Source of the DNA: Succinivibrionaceae bacterium
GTDB lineage: Bacteria; Pseudomonadota; Gammaproteobacteria; Enterobacterales; Succinivibrionaceae
Assembly: GCA_003477345.1 (NCBI GenBank)
Contig: DMTG01000285.1
Location: 1-8,458 of the forward strand
Length of the DNA stretch: 8,458 nt
Direction: 5' to 3'
How positions within the stretch are numbered: position 1 is the stretch's first letter; each line of letters begins with the position of its first letter. This document shows positions 4,535-8,458 of the stretch, piece by piece. Under the pieces are notes generated by a model that did no database searches, was not told where the DNA came from, and saw only the letters and a list, made by a program, of their open reading frames with translations. A program made the translations under genes and the position numbers.

Positions 4535-6631
4535 ATGTCAATCATCAATACTGCGAGAACTTCTGTTGGCTTGGTAACTAGGCATGCTGACCTTATGCTT
4601 GTAGCTGCGGTTATTGCTGTAATTGCCCTGATGATTCTGCCAATGCCAACTCCTCTGGTAGATCTTCTGATTTCAATGAATCTTGCAGTATCCTTCGTGA
4701 TTATGATGATGAGTTTGTATACTCCCTCGGTGCTTGGCTTTTCATCGTTTCCGACAGTCCTTTTGTTTACAACTCTTTTCAGATTGGGACTGAATATTTG
4801 TACTACCCGCCTGATTCTCCTTCAGGCTGATGCTGGAGAAATCATCTTTACGTTCGGAGAATTTGCTGTGGGCGGCAATTTCGTTGTTGGCGCAGTAGTC
4901 TTCATTATTATTGCTATCATTCAATTTTTAGTTATCGCCAAAGGTTCCGAGCGTGTATCTGAAGTTGGCGCCAGATTTTCTCTTGATGCTATGCCTGGCA
5001 AGCAGATGTCAATCGATGCAGATCTGAGAGCAGGATCAATAGACGGTGAAGAAGCACAGAGACGACGTGAAGAGGTAGGTCTAGAAAGTAAGCTTTATGG
5101 ATCCATGGATGGTGCCATGAAGTTCGTTAAGGGGGATGCGGTTGCTGGACTTGTAATCGCAGCAGTTAACGTTATTGCTGGCACTATTATCGGTTCAAGC
5201 ATGAATGGGTTGGGATTTTCTGATTCGCTGAAACTGTATGGTATTCTGACCATTGGTGACGGTCTTGTATCTCAGATTCCTTCTCTTCTGATTTCAATTT
5301 CAGCCGGTATTCTGGTAACAAGATCTGGCGGAAAGGTTGATAATGTCGGTGAGCAGATCGGTGGGGAAATATTCTCAAGACCGAAGGCAATGAAGGTTGC
5401 CTCTGCAATGGTTTTCCTCTTCGCTCTAGTTCCTGGTTTCCCGAAGCCTCAGCTGTTTTCCCTTTCTATTATCATGTATATCATTTCCTACGGCCTTGAA
5501 AAAATGTCATATCAGAGCAGTTCTCAAGAACCAGATATCAAGACTCAGCTAGTAGAAAAAACATTAGCTCCGGCTGTAAAGGGAAATGGAAAAAAGGCAA
5601 GACGCAGTGGCAATGCTGAAGAATTTTCCCCGATTGTGCCTATTATTCTGGACCTTTCAAATGATTTATATGAGTCTTTAGATTACTCAGCGCTGGATGA
5701 ACGCATGATTGATCTGCGCAGTGCTCTTTACTATGATCTTGGTGTTCCTTTCCCTGGTATAAATCTGCGTAATAATCCTTCGCTGCCAGGGCTGTCCTAT
5801 GCCTTGAATCTTGATGAGATCCCTATTTCCAGGGGAGTTCTCGTAAGGGATAAGCTGTTAGTCAGAGATCAGCCCGAAAACGTTAAGATGCTGGGTATAG
5901 ATATTGAGCAGGGCGAAGATTTCCTTCCTGGTGAAAAGTCATGGTGGGTTGATAAGAAATATCGGAGTGATCTTGATAAGATCGGTATTACTGCCCTTGA
6001 TTTTGAGGATATCATTACCCTTCATACCTCTATTCTTCTAGCTAAGCATGCCGGAGACTTTATCGGTATGCAGGAGAGCAAATATATTCTTGATAAGATG
6101 GAAGAGCGTGCTCCTGATCTGGTCCATGAAGCTACTAGACTTCTTCCTCTGCAGAAAATTGCTGATATCTTCAAACGTCTTGTACAGGAGCAGGTTTCTA
6201 TTCGTGATTTGAGATGTATTCTGGAGAATATCATCTCTTGGGCGCCTCGAGAGAAAGATATTATTATGCCCTGTGAGTATGTGCGCGTAGGATTGAAACG
6301 ACAGATAAGCTATCGCTATACTGCTGATCAGAATCTTCTTCCTGCTGTGCTAATAGATCCTAATGTGGAAGAAGTCATCAGAAAATCCATCAGGCAGAGT
6401 TCCGCAGGTTCTTTCTTAGCACTAGATCCTGATAGTACTAGGAAATTTATTGAAGAACTCAAGCGGATCAGATCAACTACCAACAAGAGAACAGTTATTA
6501 TCGCTTCAATTGATATCAGACGCTATGTTCGTCGTCTGATTGAAAGCGAGTTCTACGATGTACCTGTTCTTGATTATCAGGAGCTGACTCCTGAAGTGTC
6601 GGTACAGCCTATAGAAAGAATTCGTTTTTAA
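4535..6631 (+). CDS. sctV: T3SS export-gate protein SctV (YscV/LcrD family)
   Basis: SctV (LcrD, InvA, FlhA family) forms the nonameric inner-membrane export gate whose cytoplasmic ring receives chaperone-substrate complexes, the gatekeeper and SctO. The length of 698 residues agrees with LcrD (704). Hydrophobic segments cover about residues 17-36, 41-62, 70-95, 108-135, 203-222, 240-262 and 288-322. Family signatures are intact: FRLGLN (82-87), DAMPGKQMSIDADLRAG (151-167, the cytoplasmic FHIPEP loop) and GDGLVSQIPSLL (241-252). The rest, from about 350, is the soluble ring domain, with PGINLRNNPSLPG and a C-terminus rich in basic residues (KRIRSTTNKRTVIIAS). AGGAT lies upstream of ATG 4535, 16 bp after yscY. 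It is the last gene of the operon; no lcrR follows. The flagellar FlhA alternative is excluded by the neighbours. Confidence 0.97.
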   Translation: MSIINTARTSVGLVTRHADLMLVAAVIAVIALMILPMPTPLVDLLISMNLAVSFVIMMMSLYTPSVLGFSSFPTVLLFTTLFRLGLNICTTRLILLQADAGEIIFTFGEFAVGGNFVVGAVVFIIIAIIQFLVIAKGSERVSEVGARFSLDAMPGKQMSIDADLRAGSIDGEEAQRRREEVGLESKLYGSMDGAMKFVKGDAVAGLVIAAVNVIAGTIIGSSMNGLGFSDSLKLYGILTIGDGLVSQIPSLLISISAGILVTRSGGKVDNVGEQIGGEIFSRPKAMKVASAMVFLFALVPGFPKPQLFSLSIIMYIISYGLEKMSYQSSSQEPDIKTQLVEKTLAPAVKGNGKKARRSGNAEEFSPIVPIILDLSNDLYESLDYSALDERMIDLRSALYYDLGVPFPGINLRNNPSLPGLSYALNLDEIPISRGVLVRDKLLVRDQPENVKMLGIDIEQGEDFLPGEKSWWVDKKYRSDLDKIGITALDFEDIITLHTSILLAKHAGDFIGMQESKYILDKMEERAPDLVHEATRLLPLQKIADIFKRLVQEQVSIRDLRCILENIISWAPREKDIIMPCEYVRVGLKRQISYRYTADQNLLPAVLIDPNVEEVIRKSIRQSSAGSFLALDPDSTRKFIEELKRIRSTTNKRTVIIASIDIRRYVRRLIESEFYDVPVLDYQELTPEVSVQPIERIRF

Positions 6632-6642
6632 CCATATTCCGC

Positions 6643-6668
6643 AAAAAGTCCAGCCTCTATAGGCTGGA
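6643..6668 (-). terminator. Intrinsic terminator, best read on the minus strand
   Basis: TCCAGCCT (6649-6656) and AGGCTGGA (6661-6668) form a perfect 8-bp, GC-containing stem with a four-base loop, 17 bp past the sctV stop. Read on the minus strand it is followed by C and then TTTTT (6647-6643), a proper U-tract. On the plus strand it is followed only by GTAGGTTT, a poor one. It could end both the sctV operon and a minus-strand transcript, and the T-run points mainly to the latter. Confidence 0.62.
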
Positions 6669-6674
6669 GTAGGT

Positions 6675-6807
6675 TTACTGAGTTAATTTATCGTCCCAAA
6701 GATTCAAATGTTCTGGTTTTCTAAATATCTTCAGGAGTTCTGTAGTCTCCAATCGCATAGAAATATGGATTGTTTCTTTGCTGTTCTGAGCCAATCTCAT
6801 GAAAGCG
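6675..6807 (-). pseudogene. Possible frameshifted remnant of a minus-strand gene
   Basis: Two minus-strand frames here look protein-like and meet end to end. One (6807 down to TAG at 6723-6721) reads RFHEIGSEQQRNNPYFYAIG followed by DYRTPEDI. The other (ATG 6800, TAA 6677-6675) ends in LLKIFRKPEHLNLWDDKLTQ. Joined by one frameshift near 6725-6740 they would make a plausible C-terminal tail that ends 7 bp before a terminator pointing the same way. A stop at 6810-6808 closes the first frame upstream, and no start or ribosome site serves it. I do not recognise the family; a decayed transposase or regulator is possible. It could be chance in a short stretch. If not a remnant, the 41-codon ORF 6675-6800 is the alternative reading. 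Confidence 0.27.
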
Positions 6808-6816
6808 CTACATGAG
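6796..6816. repeat. Interrupted inverted repeat CTCATG-N9-CATGAG
   Basis: Six-base perfect arms (6796-6801 and 6811-6816) flank a nine-base centre that itself contains the palindrome AGCGCT (6804-6809). It marks the junction between the possible gene remnant to its left and the very AT-rich block to its right. It might be a protein site or a scar; there is no target-site duplication to call it a mobile-element end. Confidence 0.3.
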
Positions 6817-7018
6817 AAATATATATACCTATATCATAGTACGTTACGCAATATATCATATAAAAAAACAGTTTTTTTTAAAGCATTCTAAATTTTTTTT
6901 ATCAACTCTCGAAGTTCCCAAAAGGCGGTAATGTTGCAGATTATGAAGAAAATAGTCTGTAGATTTATGTGACTAAAAATTTATATTTATACCTATAATT
7001 CAAAGTGTTAAATATTAT

Positions 7019-7048
7019 TTGATATAAAATGAGACTACATATTATAAT
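7019..7048 (+). promoter_or_regulatory. Sigma70-like promoter for the translocator operon
   Basis: TTGATA (7019-7024, five of six consensus bases) and a perfect TATAAT (7043-7048) are separated by 18 bp. It is the best plus-strand promoter in the window and points at the leader ORF and the sycD-sctE genes. The spacer contains the 11-mer ATGAGACTACA (7029-7039), also found before sctU, so a regulator bound there would lie under RNA polymerase and probably repress or remodel the promoter. The leader would be about 215 bases to sycD. Confidence 0.5.
7029..7039 (+). repeat. Copy 2 of shared 11-mer ATGAGACTACA
   Basis: Identical to the 11-mer at 1936-1946 on the minus strand before sctU. Here it fills the middle of the -35/-10 spacer, ending three bases before TATAAT. 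The distance to the -10 box differs between the two copies, which weakens the case for one shared promoter architecture. Confidence 0.3.
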
Positions 7049-7128
7049 AATGTGATAAGGTTAAAATTTTTAAGATATAGTTTCAAAAATAGTTGCAATC
7101 ATAATGGTGATACATATACTACATAAAT

Positions 7129-7212
7129 ATGAATGCTGAGAATTTTGACAAAATTAACGATTATTTTCTGACTAATGAGATAAATTCTAACAGTGGCTCT
7201 TCAGGTCTTTAG
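7129..7212 (+). CDS. 27-codon leader ORF in frame with sycD
   Basis: ATG at 7129 opens 27 codons (beginning MNAENFDKINDYFLTNEINS, then a short Asn/Ser/Gly run) ending in TAG at 7210-7212. It is in the same frame as sycD, and the 20 codons between this stop and the sycD ATG are also open (LNLKAVSDINRLLVKFKELI), so only one amber codon separates them. There is no strong Shine-Dalgarno site. It may be an upstream leader peptide, the eroded end of a lost gene (the tip-protein gene lcrV would normally sit here), or chance. Recoding or readthrough would give a chaperone with a 48-residue extension. Confidence 0.25.
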   Translation: MNAENFDKINDYFLTNEINSNSGSSGL

Positions 7213-7260
7213 TTGAACCTGAAAGCAGTGTCAGACATAAATCGTTTATTGGTCAAATTT

Positions 7261-7266
7261 AAGGAG
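7261..7266 (+). promoter_or_regulatory. Shine-Dalgarno site that fixes the sycD start
   Basis: AAGGAG lies six bases before the ATG at 7273. The in-frame TTG at 7213 has no comparable site, directly abuts a stop codon, and would add 20 residues not found in the LcrH family. Confidence 0.8.
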
Positions 7267-7272
7267 CTGATT

Positions 7273-7800
7273 ATGACAGACGAATTCCAGAAAAATCTAG
7301 ATAAGTACGATTTTCTCTTGGACGGTATGGCGGAAAAGGAAGCTGTCAAAAGCTTGGTCGGATTGCTTGAGAAAGGGGCAACTCTAGGAGATCTGGTTGG
7401 CCTTGATAAGGATAAGCTTGAGGTTATGTATGCTTACGCCTATAACCTTTATTCATCTGGTCAGTATGCTCAGGCAGAGAAATTATTCAGAGCTTTGGTG
7501 GTTTATGACGGTTCAGTAACAAAGTACTGGGTTGGTCTTGCAGCTTGCCGTGAGAATCAGAAGGAATTTGCTGAGGCTGCAGAGCTGTATGCAATGGGAG
7601 CAACCATGGGAGGATTAGATGATCCAGAACCAATGTACTATTCTGCATTATGCCGTCTTAAGGCAGACCAGAAGGAAAACGCCATTGCTGCATTAAGATT
7701 CATTGACCTAATGGGAAATGACAAAAAACCCCACGATTTACAGTTTAAGGTTAAGGCAAAAGCCCTGCTTGAAACCTTAAAAAAAATTGAAAACAACTAG
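7273..7800 (+). CDS. sycD: Class II translocator chaperone, LcrH/SycD/SicA/IpgC family
   Basis: This cytoplasmic TPR protein binds the two hydrophobic translocators and keeps them unfolded or soluble until export; in several systems the free chaperone also acts in regulation. From ATG 7273 it has 175 residues (LcrH has 168). After an N-terminal helical region (1-45) come three TPR units at about 48-82 (LEVMYAYAYNLYSSGQYAQA), 83-116 (VYDGSVTKYWVGLAACRENQ) and 117-151 (GGLDDPEPMYYSALCRLKAD). These align well with LcrH's LY-x-x-AF-x-x-Y-x-x-GKYEDA, F-x-LGACRQ and P-x-x-x-x-AEC segments. The C-terminus is a Lys-rich helix. It lies 11 bp before the YopB-like gene, the conserved lcrH-yopB order, but without lcrG or lcrV in front. 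Its promoter at 7019-7048 makes it the first gene of a separate transcript. Confidence 0.94.
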   Translation: MTDEFQKNLDKYDFLLDGMAEKEAVKSLVGLLEKGATLGDLVGLDKDKLEVMYAYAYNLYSSGQYAQAEKLFRALVVYDGSVTKYWVGLAACRENQKEFAEAAELYAMGATMGGLDDPEPMYYSALCRLKADQKENAIAALRFIDLMGNDKKPHDLQFKVKAKALLETLKKIENN

Positions 7801-7811
7801 GAAGGTTGATT

Positions 7812-8458
7812 ATGTCTGACCAAATTAATAATAATTATTCTTCTCAAAATGTAAGCTATCAGACTCAGATTGATGCTTTAACTGCTGATCTGAATGCAGG
7901 CAGGATCGATAATGAGTCCTATGTCAAGCAGCTACTGAAACTTGAGCTGGAAAAATTACAGTCCAACTCAGACGTTGATTCCAAGGTTGTCAAACTAGAG
8001 CAGCCATCAGCTAAAGCTTTGGGAGAACTGTCTGGTACAGGTCTTGAGGCTTTGTTGCAGTTTATCTCAGGTGATAACAGAACAGCGCAGATGAAATCTG
8101 CACAAAACAAGATAGCAATCAATAAGGCAGAAAAAGAAGCGAACTTCCAGCAGACTATGGATAAAATTAATGAAGCAATTAAAAAGGCTGAAGAGGAAGA
8201 GAATTCCTCATGGTGGAAGAAAGCCTTTGGCTGGGTTGCAAATATCATTACAGCAGTCCTTAGTGTAGCTGCTGTGGTGGTTGGTACAATTACAGCAAAT
8301 CCTCTTTTAATTGCTGCAGGTGTTGCTGGCTGCTATTTTGCCGCCTCTGGTATCACAGAGCAGGTGACGGGAAAAGGTCTGACGCAAATGGCGCTCGAGG
8401 CATGTCATGTCCCGGAGGACATTGCAGGCTATATCGGAATGGGTGTTGATTTGGTTGG
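7812..8458 (+). CDS. sctE: Major T3SS translocator SctE, YopB/IpaB/SipB family (3' end cut by window)
   Basis: YopB-type proteins insert into the host membrane with a YopD-type partner and form the translocation pore. The first 215 codons are present and the frame is open to the window edge. Residues 1-60 are polar and Asn/Gln/Ser-rich, a likely secretion signal. VKLEQP (60-65) fits the (P/V)-x-L-x-x-P motif by which hydrophobic translocators bind LcrH-type chaperones. A charged coiled-coil stretch (95-130) precedes WWKKAFGW (134-141) and a long hydrophobic region (142-180, TANPLLIAAGVAG), the first membrane hairpin of the family. ITEQVTGKG and VPEDIAGYIGMGVDLV also resemble YopB, whose full length is about 400 residues. 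AAGG lies seven bases before ATG 7812. A yopD-like gene is expected beyond the window. Confidence 0.9.
   Translation, partial: MSDQINNNYSSQNVSYQTQIDALTADLNAGRIDNESYVKQLLKLELEKLQSNSDVDSKVVKLEQPSAKALGELSGTGLEALLQFISGDNRTAQMKSAQNKIAINKAEKEANFQQTMDKINEAIKKAEEEENSSWWKKAFGWVANIITAVLSVAAVVVGTITANPLLIAAGVAGCYFAASGITEQVTGKGLTQMALEACHVPEDIAGYIGMGVDLV

Larger units (their letters stand above)
6817..7128. other. AT-rich stretch without genes upstream of the translocator operon
   Basis: No credible coding sequence is seen on either strand in these 312 bp. The left part (6817-6905) is dominated by TA steps and homopolymer runs, including A7-CAG-T8 at 6862-6879 and T8 at 6893-6900, which favour curvature and binding of H-NS-like silencers. 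A consensus TATAAT at 6994-6999 has no matching -35. The right part holds the promoter at 7019-7048. A positively regulated, silencer-bound control region for the translocator genes is inferred. Confidence 0.55.

Noticed and set aside
852..6631. Flagellar export genes flhB and flhA
   Set aside because: SctU and SctV are homologous to FlhB and FlhA, but the adjacent gatekeeper, YscX, YscY, LcrH-type chaperone and YopB-type translocator occur only in virulence-type T3SS.
6862..6879. A7-CAG-T8 as an intrinsic terminator
   Set aside because: The stem would be only A-T pairs with a three-base loop, and no transcript needs it; treated as an A/T tract instead.
7213..7272. TTG at 7213 as start of the LcrH-type chaperone
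   Set aside because: It abuts the preceding stop, lacks a ribosome site, and would add 20 residues; ATG 7273 has AAGGAG at ideal spacing and gives the family length.
7919..8248. Minus-strand 109-codon frame over sctE
   Set aside because: Antisense shadow of the YopB-like coding sequence, with no start signal.

Overview
This window is part of a virulence-type (non-flagellar) type III secretion system (T3SS) locus of the Ysc (Yersinia/Pseudomonas/Aeromonas/Vibrio T3SS1) class. The assignment rests on the yopN-tyeA / sycN / yscX / yscY / yscV(lcrD) gene run, the Ysc-specific YscX and YscY proteins, and an LcrH/YopB-type chaperone-translocator pair. The DNA is moderately AT-rich, with standard Shine-Dalgarno sites and sigma70-like promoter hexamers, so the host is most likely a proteobacterium, probably a gammaproteobacterium. 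Nothing here fixes the genus, and there is no phage, insertion sequence, tRNA or CRISPR in the window.

Layout, left to right. Positions 1-254 hold the very start of a minus-strand gene (ATG at 23-21 behind a strong AAGGAG) and its leader. A possible 43-residue minus-strand ORF (255-386) overlaps the end of sctO (376-852, minus), which is itself coupled by TGATG to sctU (852-1898, minus). A 379-bp divergent control region (1899-2277) carries a perfect 14-bp palindrome and a structured leader. Then comes a tight plus-strand operon: sctW (YopN and TyeA as one protein), a SycN-type chaperone, yscX, yscY and sctV (2278-6631), joined by overlaps or gaps of 16 bp or less. A 641-bp stretch without a major gene (6632-7272) follows. 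It has a hairpin with its U-tract on the minus strand, a possible decayed minus-strand gene end, a very AT-rich block, a good sigma70-like promoter (7019-7048) and a 27-codon leader ORF. Last come the LcrH/SycD-type chaperone (7273-7800) and the start of a YopB-type translocator (7812 to the window edge).

How they work together: SctV and SctU are inner-membrane export-gate and substrate-switch components, and SctO is the ATPase-associated stalk. SctW with its chaperone is the gatekeeper that holds back effectors until host contact. YscX-YscY are the Ysc-specific pair that bind each other and SctV. SycD keeps the pore-forming translocators soluble before export.

The layout differs from the Yersinia plasmid in three ways. 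The divergent partner of sctW is a sctU-sctO pair rather than yscN-to-yscU. SctW and TyeA are not split. lcrR, lcrG and lcrV (the needle-tip gene) are absent between sctV and sycD. No wholly new system is evident. The most interesting parts are the rearrangement, the missing tip gene and the unannotated small ORFs and control elements in the gaps.
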